This document shows, one piece after another, positions 22,953 through 33,484 of a DNA stretch of 64,000 nucleotides. How positions within the stretch are numbered: position 1 is the stretch's first letter; each line of letters begins with the position of its first letter. Source of the DNA: Bretschneidera sinensis (taxonomy: Eukaryota; Streptophyta; Magnoliopsida; Brassicales; Akaniaceae); NCBI GenBank assembly GCA_023935145.1, contig CM043700.1, positions 144,531,328-144,595,327 on the forward strand, read 5' to 3'. The notes under the pieces were generated by a model. That model was not told the DNA's origin and made no database searches. It saw only the letters and a program-made list of their open reading frames with translations. Position numbers and translations under genes: made by a program.

Positions 22953-23620
22953 TAGGATGAGACGACTACAGATTGAGGGTAAGTATGATAGGGATTGAGG
23001 TGGTGATGGCGCCGCCGGTAATAAAGGTTCTTGCGGTTTCAGAGGGGGATGAGGTGGGGTAGGTGTGAGGACCCCAATGTTTGATGGATGGTGATGTGCG
23101 GCGGCTGGCGTAGGAAAAGTATAATTGGCAGTCGGTGAGAAAGTGAGAGGAAAAGGTATGGGGGCTTCGTGGTTGTCATCCTGTCTCGGAGAGAAAAAGG
23201 TCAGGTTGCATGTGCTAAAGATGAGCTGGCAGCGTGACAAAAGGAGAGATGTAAGTGGTCGACGTCATGGCTGGAGAGAGAAGAAGATAAAGTTGCGCAT
23301 GCTGTAGAGAGTACGTCAGCGACGGGTGTGTGGGCGACGACTGGTGCAGAAGAAAATGGGTTACTTTCAGCAGCAAGGAGAGGAGTAGTAGTAGAAGAAA
23401 TAGTTTTCATGATTTTAGGTTTTGAGATTCTCTGACTGTTTAATCATAGTAGTAGAAGTAGCCTGTATTTACAGAGAACAATTATAATGTTAATTACAAT
23501 ATTATCTCTAAGGGTCTACTAAGATTAGGTTTATATACATTTACAGAATTAAACGCCTTAAAAAAAGATATCTTCCACAAAGTCGGGAGATCCATCAACT
23601 CGCATAAGGCAAGACAATGC
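22953..23620 (-). other. probable 5' remnant of the copia element; proline/serine-rich frames
   Basis: Minus-strand frames at 23410-23201 (Ser/Thr/Ala-rich, starting MKTISSTTTPL) and 23240-22929 (Pro-rich) overlap in different frames and match no family I know. Upstream, 23600-23430 on the minus strand has a TATA-like TATATAAACC and a stretch that could be the end of a 5' LTR, but I find no TGGTATCAGAGC primer site. It may be leader plus gag of the copia element to the left, or unrelated. Confidence 0.25.
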
Positions 23621-24044
23621 ATAACTTGTTTTCATCTCTACTCATGAAATGGATTAATTTTTTTTATTTCTCGTTGTTTGAGAGCTTGCAAGAGAAAAAT
23701 GACAAAATTTACAGAGGTATTCTTATTATCTCTTTTTTTTTCTTTTTTGTGTAAAATAAAATGAAATTATAGTATTACGGGTTTTAACTAATTTAATTGA
23801 TAAAATTATAACAAAAAATATTTTTGATTTAAGAAAATGGCATGAATCATATGTAGACTAAAATTTTTCTGAATGTTCTATAAAAAAAAATCTGCATGTA
23901 GAGCATGCTCTCAATAAAAGGGAGGTGGACATATTCTTTAATTTCTTGTTGCTCTTGTGGTCCATAAATCATGGTTGCAGTCTTACATGGTTACTTAATC
24001 AATCTAGTCTTGAACTTCTATCGCTAGACCATTGAAAGTTAATG
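23621..24044. other. intergenic
   Basis: AT-rich. Nothing recognised. Confidence 0.3.
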
Positions 24045-24700
24045 ATCAAAATTAAAATGATTATTAGAGAGTGAAAATGAAGAGAAACTTTAGGATATTA
24101 ATCAATTTAACAAGTAATTTTTAATTAATCTCTTATAGTAATATTCATTAATATTACAAAAGGTATAAGACGTAGTAAAAATAATAATAATATTTTTCTT
24201 TTTTTCTCTTATTTTTTTCTCAATTAAATAAGAGTAAAAAAATATTTTTTTTATTATAGATTTCCACCATTTTTGCCAATTACTACTTTAGCAGCTGAAT
24301 GATACAATATGCTTTATTTAAGATGTCGTCACTTAATGAGTTAAACTCAAACCTTTTCATTGACAATGTTGAAATCATCCCCTGATCAAAATCCCCACCC
24401 ACTAATTATATAGGTAAAATCACTGTCTAAAAGAGGACCAATTATCATAACGGTATCCATTATCTGCAAAAGGAGCTTCGATGCTATGGGCTGATGTATA
24501 TATGCATTAAGGAAAACAGACTCCCTGGTCCGTTCTTTTCATTTGCTGGAAGAAGTTGAAGAAAATAAATACGCTAAGCGACCACACTTTGGTGGATGTC
24601 AATGGCCACTAAATTTTAAGATAAAGGTTTTAACCCAACACCACGATAACGATTTTTGGTTCTTCCTACATTAATCACACAATAATGAATACAAAGTGTT
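24045..24700 (+). repeat. duplicated segment D1 (partner at 40222-40983)
   Basis: Two blocks, 24045-24280 and 24549-24700, match 40222-40435 and 40834-40983 in the same order and orientation. Shared strings include GATTATTAGAGAGTGAAAA and TTTGGTGGATGTCAATGG. The DNA between the blocks has diverged. Non-coding. Confidence 0.8.
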
Positions 24701-24795
24701 GATGTTAAAAATATGTTTGTTGAGTTGGAGGTCGGGCCTTGAAGGAATCTGTACAAAGGAGAAGATGTAAGCTAGGGGATTGTCAGAAGAGTACC

Positions 24796-27196
24796 TGTAA
24801 TACCCGTAATCGTAAAGAAGTAATTTAATAAATAGGACAAAGAGTTAAAATAAAATATAGATATTTTAAATGCAAAAAGTCTAATTAGAATATAAAAAAA
24901 TTTATGAGACGTGGATATTATTAAAAGAAAAGAAAACAAAAAGAGGTTTAAAAAAAAAGATTTGGACGTCAACAAAAGTGCCACTTACTGTCAAGTAAAT
25001 TTAATGAGGTTTTATGCCTCCCACATTGCCAATTCATGGCAGCTCAGAATAAGAGGGGGAGTTGGCAGTTGAAGAAAAAATTAAAGGCAACCACCTGCTG
25101 CCAAGGGAAGCAGAGTTTCGTTTGAAACTCTGCATGTCTTCCACGTTTCCAAAATGTGGAGAAAATTTGAGAGCTCGAGAAATGTAAGAGAGGGATTACT
25201 GAAGTAAAAGAAAATATTTATATGCAAGCATAACTTATACTGAACGATTTTGTTCAGTTTCTTTCAATTTTTTGTTTTCTCAAATTACTTGGGGACTTAA
25301 AGAAATGCTGAAAGAGCAAAATTTTAAAGAGATTTTCTGTGTAATTTTATAGAGAATCAAGAATAGCTATCAAGAAAGCAGAAAGTAATATTATAGTATT
25401 TATTTTTGAATTTTTGACATTTATGAAATTCCCAGGAAGTAAAAGTGGGAATTTTCAAAGTGTGTGGTTTATATCGAATTGAAGAATAAATTAGAAAATT
25501 TATACAAATATGATGTCAGGTGTTGACGATATACAACCAGAGGAATTTCTGAGAGAAATGGAAAAGGAAAGGAGGTGATTCACGGGTAGCTTTAAGAGCT
25601 ACGTGGTGAGTTGGATTTACTTTAAGTAGTCTAAATAAAAATGAAAAATTTAGCGATAATATTAAAATAAATTATCAGCTTATGTTGTGGTGATAGATAA
25701 AGATTTGGTTGATAATTATGATATGAAGTTTGGACATGTAGAAAATTATTAGGAGAGAAATAATATTTTTGGGAATAATAAGTTGATTTAATAATAAAAA
25801 TGATAAACGAAATTCTTAATGAGTTATATTGAGGTTTTAATACGAATTATGATAAGATAAAATTTAGTGGATCTTGACAAGTTTTGATGGATGATTTGAT
25901 GTGATTTCGGATGAGAAGAATTCAGTGGAATTTTTTTATATAAATTTGAGAATAAACAGGATAGCCAATTTAAGTATTTTGAAATTATATGTTGTTTTTA
26001 TATTATTGTTTATATGCATCTTTCATATCATTGCTCATATGCATATGCATTTAATGAGAAAGAAAAGAACTGGGAAGACAACCGGTCTAATGAAAATGAA
26101 AGAACTGGGAAGGCAGCCGATCTTACGAGAATGAAAGAACCGAGAAGGCAGCCAGTCTAAGATAATAACAACCTGTCGATAGGTGAGAAGACGTTCCCAT
26201 CATAATCATTCATGCATTGCAACTGTTTTAATTATTGCTTGCATTATTGAAATATTGATGTGTGATGTATTAATTGTGAATTTAATTATAGATGATTGAG
26301 TCTCACAGAAAGAGACAGTTATGATGATAAGATTATTGAAATACTGAGGTGTGGTGTATTATTGTGAATTTAATTATAGATGATTGAGTCTCACAAAAAG
26401 AGACAATTACGATGATAAGATTATTGAAATGTTGAGGTGTGGTGTGTTATTGTGAATTTAATTGTAGATGATTGAGTCTCCCAGAAAGAGACAGTTATGA
26501 TGATAAGATTATTGAAATGTTAAGGTGTGGTGTATTATTGTGAATTTAATTATAGATGATTGAGTCTCATATAAAAAGATAGTTATGATGAGAAGATGAT
26601 TGAAATGCTAAGGTGTGGTGTGTTATTGTTATGGTGATAAAAACTATCTAAATGGTAGACTTATGATGTGAACCTCATTGCGAGGAAATTATGAAATAAT
26701 TGATGGTATTGAGGTGAACCATTAAAGAAGAGGAAGAGAATGATAGAGACTGGATGTTATGACATGGGTAGTGATAGTAGAGTACTTGTATCAAGTGTAG
26801 GAGATATAAATTGATTTAAATATTAAAAAACTGTTTATACAAATAAGTACTTTTAGTAAATTTAATTCACTGAGCTTGTGAAGCTCACTCCTCATTATAT
26901 AATGATTTTCAGGTAGCAGACTTGACAAATAGTTTGGTGAGTTGAAGTTCAGAAGAAATCATTTTTGTAAGCCACATGCGTGTCATCATCCTCAGACTAA
27001 TGTGATAAAAAAACGAAAAATTTATTAGTAAATATTCACGCATTTTACGTTGTATAGAATATTTAACGATCAAATTGATGTAAAATTTATTTTGGTGTTA
27101 TTTATATTTTGTTGTTACATATATGTGTCGTGCTGAGATTCTCAAAATGTGATAACACTGTTTCGGGAGGTGGCAAACCAGGGATGGATCGTTACA
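24796..27196 (-). mobile_element. solo LTR, 2.3-kb family, copy C
   Basis: Inverted relative to A and B. On the minus strand it starts TGTAACGATCC at 27196 and ends GGGTATTACA at 24796; 2401 bp. Flanks GTACC (24791-24795) and GTACT (27197-27201) are a target duplication with one change. It contains 4-5 tandem copies of a unit of about 88 bp (26245-26640, with 'gattgagtctcac' and 'gagacag') where B has one. No internal genes. Confidence 0.88.
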
Positions 27197-27201
27197 GTAC
27201 T

Positions 27202-27689
27202 TCTGAGGATGCTCCGAAGCTTTTGTTAGGGGGGATAAAGTGTATGGGAATAACAACGTTCATTTTTTAGGTTAAGAAGAATCAGGTCCCTTTTGGAATG
27301 CACACTTGAGTCTTTTTATAGGGTTTTGAAGCGGTCTTTCACCTAGGACGGTGGTGACGTGGAGGTCTAGCTGGGGAGCAATGATGCCTAGGAGGCCTAA
27401 CTGCGTTGCCTTGGGTCGTCCGTTGTGTTTCACCTTGCTGTCTTGGTCAGGGGCCGTCCACGTATGAGGCAGCCCTTATGCCAAGGAAGGTGGTGACCTG
27501 GAGGACAGTGATGACCTGGAGTCCAGTTGTCCAAGCCAGGGTCATCCGTGGGTTGCCCTGCTGTTTAGCCTAAAGACGGTCCACGTGTCGTTTCTTTATT
27601 GGTTGTGTTTTTTTTGGCAGTATCAGAGGCCCCCCCTTCTTTGAGTATATTTATATGCTTAAGGAAGTATACAGAGCTTTTGACAGTGC
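27202..27689. other. GC-richer non-coding segment
   Basis: Locally GC-rich with recurrent GTCCACGT / GACGTGGA and GGTGGTGACCTGGAG strings. The style resembles the LTR or 3' region of Tat/Ogre-type gypsy elements, but no boundary or domain supports this firmly. It leads into the 49-bp satellite. Confidence 0.3.
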
Positions 27690-28032
27690 CGAGCCAAGCA
27701 CGTGTAGAGCAATCCATCTACTTGATCTTGGAGCTGGTGGGACGAACATGTGTGGAGCAATCCATCTGCAAGGCCTTTGGAGCTGGTGGGCGGAGCATGC
27801 ATGGAGTAATCCATCTGCTCGAACTTGGAGCTGGTGGGCCGAGCATGTGTGGAGCAATCCATCTGCTCGGCCTTGGAGAACATGGGTCCGAGCATGTATG
27901 GAGCAATCCATCTGCTCGGCCTTTGAGAACATGGGTCCGACTATGTGTGGAGTAATTCATCTGCTCGGCCTTGGAGAAAATGGGTCCGATCATGTATGGA
28001 GCAATCCATCTGCTCAGTTTGAAGCTAATGAG
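27690..28032 (+). repeat. 49-bp satellite, left part
   Basis: About seven tandem units of 48-53 bp. The typical unit contains GGAGCAATCCATCTGCTCGG, then CCTTGGAGAACATGGGTCC and GAGCATGTGT. Because 49 is not a multiple of 3, the array is open in several frames on both strands; these frames are not genes. It is interrupted at 28033 by the gypsy composite and continues at 38933. Confidence 0.92.
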
Positions 28033-28496
28033 TGATGCGGGAGGATCCGAGTCAGATGATGCTGAGTTGTCAGATGGCAAGTGGGCTACCTAAACCGGTT
28101 TACATCGTTTTGCGGGCCACGGGCTTGGATTGGGCCCCAATACCCTAGTCTGATTGGAAACGAGCTTTCGGGAAAAACTTAGTATGTTATACTAAGCCTT
28201 ATCGTTTTTAAGCCAAAAAATGAAGTTTAGACTTTCAAATTGACAGTTTTTTAATTTTTAGGAAACTTTTTATTTTAGTTATGTTAATTTCAGTCTTAAT
28301 TTTATTTTCCTATTTTGTCTCGACCTTATAAATAAGGTCTTAGGGTTTCGTAATATTATTATTGTATTTTTGGAATAAATTAAAATAAAGCATCAGAGTA
28401 GTTTCTCTGTATTGTTTTAGGGTTTTTCTTGTGTTACTCCCTGTGAACCATCTGGTCGACTAGCTTGCAGAATAATCGCTATTCTGCCCGGTCTCA
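28033..28496 (+). repeat. gypsy LTR L1
   Basis: 464 bp, TGATGCGG...GGTCTCA. The first part codes the pol C-terminus up to a stop (SDGKWAT). TATA-like CCTTATAAATAAGG near 28323. Primer site TGGTATCAGAGC (initiator tRNA-Met) follows at 28499-28510 after GT. Confidence 0.9.
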
Positions 28497-28510
28497 GTTG
28501 GTATCAGAGC

Positions 28511-28788
28511 TTCAGCATCTTCCTAGGGTGAGATTTCATCAGTTTCCATGGCTGGTGATCGTGGTCGTGGTCTTCGCGGGCAGGTTCTGAAAGAGAGGAT
28601 TGTTATGGAGATCTCGGTTTCAGAATGGATTTGTCGCTGTTAGCAGAGTGTTCTGACCTGATACCAGAGGATCTTCCTCCTGAGTTACCGCCTGAGGTCT
28701 TTAATGTGAAACACTTGAGTCATTGTTTTTGGGATTCCGATGTGGCTATTGTGAACTCGAGGATGAGTTCTTTCCAACCTGGGGCGAC
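28511..28788 (+). pseudogene. gypsy mini-internal region 1 (most deleted)
   Basis: Starts with a gag ATG (28549) and MAGDRGRG-type reading, then a deletion joins the GRGRRGQV-like segment out of frame to the REDCYGDL segment. After it come the LLAECSDLIPEDLPP and EVFNVKHLSHCF segments that also occur in the other mini copies. Cannot encode the chimeric product seen in copies 2, 3 and R. Confidence 0.75.
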
Positions 28789-29250
28789 TGATGCAGGAGG
28801 ATCTGAGTCAGATGATGCTGAGTTGTCAGATGGCAAGTGGGCTACCTAAGCCGATTTACATCGTTTAGTGGGCCATGAGCTCGGATTAGGTCCTGAAGAC
28901 TCTAGTCTGATTGGAAATGAGCTTTCAGGAAAAACTTAGTATATACTAAGCCTTATCGTTTTTAAGCCAAAAAACGAAGTTTAGACCTTCAAATTGGCAG
29001 TTTTTAGTTTTTAGGAAACTTTTTATTTTATTTAATTTAAATTCAGCCTTAATTTAATTTTCTTATTTTAGCTTTGACCTTATAAATAAGGTCTTAGGGT
29101 TTCATAATATTATTATTGTATTTTTGGAATAAATTAAAATAAAGCATCAGAGTAGTTTCTCTGTATTGTTTTAGGGTTTTTCTTATGTTACTCCCTGTGA
29201 ACTATCTGTACGACTAGCCTGCAGAACAATCGTTATTCTGCTCGGTGTCA
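28789..29250 (+). repeat. gypsy LTR L2
   Basis: 462 bp, same family as L1, ending GGTGTCA. Primer site at 29253-29264. Confidence 0.9.
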
Positions 29251-29264
29251 GTTGGTATCAGAGC

Positions 29265-29732
29265 TTCAGCATCTTCCTGGGGTGAGATTTCATCAGTTTC
29301 CGTGGCTGGTGATCGTGGTCGTGGTCGTCGCGGGCAGGTTCCGAACGAGGAAGCCTCATGCCATGATCGTAACGTTCAGGATGTGATGATTGAGGATTTA
29401 CAGAGGTAGGTTGCAAAGTTAACTCAGCGTCTAACGGCACAGAATTTCGGTGATCGTGAGATGAAAGATCACGATTCCGATTCCAGTTTCGAAAACCAGT
29501 ATTACAATTCTGCTCGATTCGGGGAACACCAAGGTCGGGAGGATTGTTATGGAGATCTCGGTTTCAGAGTGGATTTGCCGCTGTTAGCAGAGTGTTCTGA
29601 CCTGATACCAGAGGATCTTCTTCCTGGGTTGCCGCCTGAGGTCTTTAATGTGAAACACTTGAGTCCTTGTTTTGGGGATTCCGATGTGGCTATTGTGAAC
29701 TCGAGGATGAGTTCTTTCCAACCTGGGGCGAC
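29265..29732 (+). pseudogene. gypsy mini-internal region 2 (gag N-term fused to pol C-term)
   Basis: The gag start reads GTG instead of ATG. QVPNEEASCHDRNVQDVMIEDLQR is followed by TAG at 29407-29409 where the copy at 30347 has CAG. The frame then resumes (29461) through FRVDLP, where gag is joined to LLAECSDLIPEDLLPGLPP, which is joined in frame to EVFNVKHLSPCFGD and runs into LTR L3 to end KWAT. Two internal deletions thus remove most of gag, protease, RT, RNase H and integrase yet keep the frame. Confidence 0.8.
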
Positions 29733-30197
29733 TGATGCAGGAGGATCCGAGTCAGATGATGCTGAACTGTCAGATGGCAAGTGGGCTACCTAAGACGGTT
29801 TACATCGTTTAGCAGGCCACGAGCTCGGATTGGGCCTCGAAGACTTTAGTTTGATTGGAAACGAGCTTTCAGGAAAAACTTCGTATATTATACTAAGTCT
29901 TATCGTTTTTAAGCCAAAAAACGAAGTTTAGACCTTCAAATTGGCAGTTTTTAGTTTTTAGGAAACTTTTTATTTTATTTAATTTAAATTCAGCCTTAAT
30001 TTAATTTTCTTATTTTAGCTTCGACCTTATAAATAAGGTCTTAGGGTTTTATAATATTATTATTATATTTTTGAAATAAATTAAAATAAAGTATCAGAGT
30101 AGTTTCTCTGTATTGTTTTAGGGTTTTTATTGTGTTACTCCCTGTGAACTATCTGTTCGACTAGCCTGCAGAATAATCGCTATTCTGCCCAGTGTCA
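29733..30197 (+). repeat. gypsy LTR L3
   Basis: 465 bp, TGATGCAGG...GTGTCA. Primer site at 30200-30211. Confidence 0.9.
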
Positions 30198-30211
30198 GTT
30201 GGTATCAGAGC

Positions 30212-30679
30212 TTCAACATCTTCCTGGGGTAAGATTTCATTAGTTTTCATTGCTGGTGATCGTGGTCGTGGTCGTCGCGGGCAGGTTCCGAACGAGGAAG
30301 CCCCATGCCGTGATCGTAACGTTCAGAATGTGATGATTGAGGATTTACAGAGGCAGGTTGCAAAGTTAACCCAGCGTCTAACGACGCAGAATTTCGGTGA
30401 TCGTGAGATGAAATATCATGATTCCGATTCCAGTTTCAAAAACCCGTATTACAATCCTGCTCGATTCGGGGAACACCATGGTCGGGAGGATCGTTATGGA
30501 GATCTCGGTTTCAGAGTGGATTTGCCGCTGTTAGCAAAGTTTTCTGACCTGATACCAGAGAATCTTTCTCTTGGGTTACTACCTGAGGTCTTTAATGTGA
30601 AACACTTGAGTCCTTGTTTTGGGGATTTCGATGTGGCTATTGTGAACTCGAGGACGAGTTCTTTCCAACCCGAGGCGAC
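30212..30679 (+). pseudogene. gypsy mini-internal region 3, frame open
   Basis: Same two-deletion structure as region 2, but the frame is unbroken from about 30192 to the stop in L4 (30731). It contains a basic GRGRRGQV head, a heptad-like MIEDLQRQVAKLTQRL helix, an Asp/Ser-rich stretch, the gag motif FRVDLP, the fused RT-entry segment (LIPENLSLG) and the pol tail (EVFNVKHLSPCF...SDGK). The normal gag ATG reads ATT here, so a start would have to be upstream or internal. No enzyme domain remains. Any protein would be a gag-N/pol-C chimera; expression is unproven. Confidence 0.72.
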
Positions 30680-31134
30680 TGATGCAGGAGGATCCGAGTC
30701 AGATGATGCTGAGCTGTCAGATGGCAAGTGAGCTACCTAAGCCGGTTTACATCGTTTAGCCGGTCATAGGTTCGGATTGGGCCCCGAAGACCCTAGTCTG
30801 ATTGGAAACGAGCTTCTGGGAAAAACATACTAAGCCTTATCGATTTTAAGCCAAAAAACGAAGTTTGGACCTTCAAATTGGTAGTTTTTAGTTTTTAGGA
30901 AACCTTTTAATTTATTTTATTTAAATTCGGCCTTAATTTTATTTTCCTATTATAGCTTCGACTTTATAAATAAGGTCTTAGGGTTTCGTAATATTATTAT
31001 TATATTTTTGGAATAAATTAAAATAAAGTATCAGAGTAGTTTCTCTGTATTGTTTTAGGGTTTTTATTGTGTTACTCCTTGTGAACTATCTGTTCGACTA
31101 GCCTGCAGAATTATCGCTATTCTGCCCAGTGTCA
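30680..31134 (+). repeat. gypsy LTR L4
   Basis: 455 bp, same family. Primer site at 31137-31148. Confidence 0.9.
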
Positions 31135-31148
31135 GTTGGTATCAGAGC

Positions 31149-31650
31149 TTCAACATCTTCCTGGGGTAAGATTTCATTAGTTTTCATTGCTGGTGATCGT
31201 GGTCGTGGTCGTCGAGGGCAGGTTCCGAACGAGGAAGCCCCACATCGTGATCGTAACGTTCAGGATGCGATGATTGAGGATTTACAGAGGCAAGTTGCCG
31301 AGTTAACCCAGCGTCTAGCGGCGCAAAATTTTGGAGATCGTGAGATTGAAGATTACGATTCCGATTCTAGTTCTAGTTCCGAAAAACCACATCACAATCC
31401 TGCTCGATTCTGGGAGCACTGTGGTCGGGAAGAACGTTATGGGGACCTCAGATTCAGAGTGGATCTGCCCGAGTTTTCTAGTACGTTATAGGCCGAGGGA
31501 TTCATTGATTGGTTGAATGAAGTGGAGTGTATTTTCGAGTACAAGGAAGTCCTAGATCGTGTGAAGGTGAAACTGGTCGCCATCAAACTGAAGGGCAGAG
31601 CATCTGCGTGGTGGGAGCAGTTGAGGTATGATTTTCAGCACTTTGATTGC
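31149..31650 (+). pseudogene. gypsy gag fragment of the longer plus-strand element
   Basis: Basic N-terminus (GDRGRGRRGQV), coiled-coil-like MIEDLQRQVAELTQRL, Asp/Ser stretch, FRVDLPEFSSTL, then TAG at 31489-31491 where the sister copy at 38.1 kb has CAG. It continues as the retrotransposon gag domain (AEGFIDWLNEVE...GRASAWWEQLR) and breaks off there, joined to RT sequence. The ATG is mutated to ATT. The zinc knuckle and protease are deleted. Confidence 0.8.
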
Positions 31651-33484
31651 TCCTGTCACAGAGTGCCTTAAGAAGTGTGATTTTCAGTAGTCCGAGGAGG
31701 CAGAAATCAGCTTTCAACTGGTCAAGCAAAAGATGACAGAGGCACCAGTTTTAGCACTTCCTGATTTCGAAAAGGTGTTTGAGGTAAATTGTGATGCATC
31801 TGGAGTGGGTATTGGTGGTGTTCTACGTCAAGAAGGGCGACCAATAGCTTTTTTCAGTGAGAAGTTATCAAGATCAAAAAAGAATTACTCCACCTACGAT
31901 CTGGAATTCTATGCCATAGTTCAGTCCCTGAAACAATATCATCACTACCTAGTGCAGAGGGAATTTATTCTTATCACTGATCATGAGGCCCTGAAGTACA
32001 TCAATGGCCAACACAAGCTGAGTAGGCGGCATACAAAGTGGGTGGCGTACTTGCAGGAATTCACATTTGCGCTGAGGCACCAAGCAGGAAGTCTGAACCA
32101 TGTCGCATATGCACTGAGCCGTCGTACATTACTTTTCACCACCATGAGCACCAGAATTTTGGGATTTGAGGTCTTCTCAGATATGTATGTTGCAGATCCT
32201 TCCTTCGGGAGGATAATTCAGGAGGTAACTACTGGTCAACGACATGATTTTATTTTGCATAATGGTTATCTATTTCGTGGATTGCAGTTGTGCGTTCCAG
32301 ATTGTTCACTAAGGCATCAGATTATTAGTGAACTTCATAATGAAGGTCACTTTGGGTGAGACAAGACATTGGCCCTGATTTTCTCTAACTATTATTGGCC
32401 CAAATTGACCAGTGATGTGGCTCATCATGTGGAGCGTTGTTATGTGTGCCAGCGGTCCAAGGGAGTTCTCACTAATGCGGGTCTGTACACACCCTTACCT
32501 GTACCTGAAGCCCCTTGGTTTGATGTTAGTATGGACTTTGTGTTGGGTTTACCCCATACCCAATGATGCTCGGATTCTATTTTGGTTGTGGTTGACAGAT
32601 TTTTCAAGATGACCCATTTCATACCTTGTAGAAAGACAATGGATGCTACCAGGATTGCTAATCTTTACTTCAAGGAGATTGTGCATTTGCATGGTGTTCC
32701 CCGATCCATCACTTCAGATCGTGACACCAAGTTCATGAGTCAGTTCTGGAAAAGTTTATGGGAGAAGCTAGGGACGAAGTTAAATTTTAGCAGCGCCTAT
32801 CATCCTCAAACAGATGGTCAGACCGAGGTGGTGAACCGGAGTTTAGGAAACCTTTTGAGGAGCTTAGCAGGAACTAAACCGAAGCAGTGGGATCTCGCAT
32901 TACCTCAAGCAGAATTTGCCTATAACAGGTCGAAAAACATAACCACAGGAATGAGCCCATTTGAGATTGTGTATGGTCAGAATCCATCCGGAGTGCTTGA
33001 CTTAGCCCCTATTCCACGAGTGGGTCGATTGAATCCTAAGGTAGATTAGATGGCAGAACATTTTTAGGATATCCATCAGCAGGTAAAGCTAGCTATTCAC
33101 GACAGTAATGCCAAGTACAAGGCTCAGAGAGACAGTCACCGTCGTCAGGTACTTTTTGATGTTGGTGATTTTGTTTGGACAGTATTAACTCGTGATCGTT
33201 TTCCCATGGGAGATTATAATAAGCTTAAGGAGCAAAAGATTGGACCCTGTGAGATCTTGCAGAAGATCACTGATAACGCCTACAGACTACGCCTACCCAG
33301 TCATCTGAAAACTTCTGATGTATTTAATGTGAAACACCTGAATCATTGTTTTGAGGATCCCGATGAAGCTATTGTGAACTCGAGGATGAGTTCTTTCCAA
33401 CCCGAGGCGACTGACGTAGGAGGATCCAAGTCAGATGATGCAGAGTTGGCAGATCAGCACATAACTGGCAGGTGGACCACCTAG
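31651..33484 (+). pseudogene. gypsy pol remnant: RT end, RNase H, integrase, C-terminal tail
   Basis: After a deletion junction the reading enters the RT thumb (SFQLVKQKMTEAPVLALPDF), then RNase H (NCDASGVGIGGVL, ITDHEALKYI), the integrase HHCC finger (CYVCQRSKG), the DDE core (SMDFVLGLP, ITSDRDTKF, QTDGQTEVVNRSL), a GPY-type module (KIGPCEILQKI) and DVFNVKHL. The catalytic YVDD half of RT is missing. All in one frame except nonsense codons at 31688 (TAG), 32357 (TGA), 32564 (TGA), 33047 (TAG) and 33065 (TAG). The frame ends inside LTR L5 (WTT stop at 33484). Order RT-RH-INT identifies Ty3-gypsy. No obvious chromodomain was seen. Confidence 0.88.

Noticed and set aside
22714..23410. A proline/serine-rich protein gene
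   Set aside because: Two overlapping frames, no conserved domain, no splice model, and next to a decayed copia element; kept only as a low-confidence remnant.
28028..28032. ATGAG as a chance match at both ends of the composite
   Set aside because: A 5-bp match alone could be chance (about 1 in 1000), but restoration of the satellite period at the same point makes chance unlikely.
27599..28080. Six overlapping open frames of 78-126 aa on both strands
   Set aside because: They follow the 49-bp repeat, which is open in several frames by periodicity. The peptides are repeat translations with no family signature.
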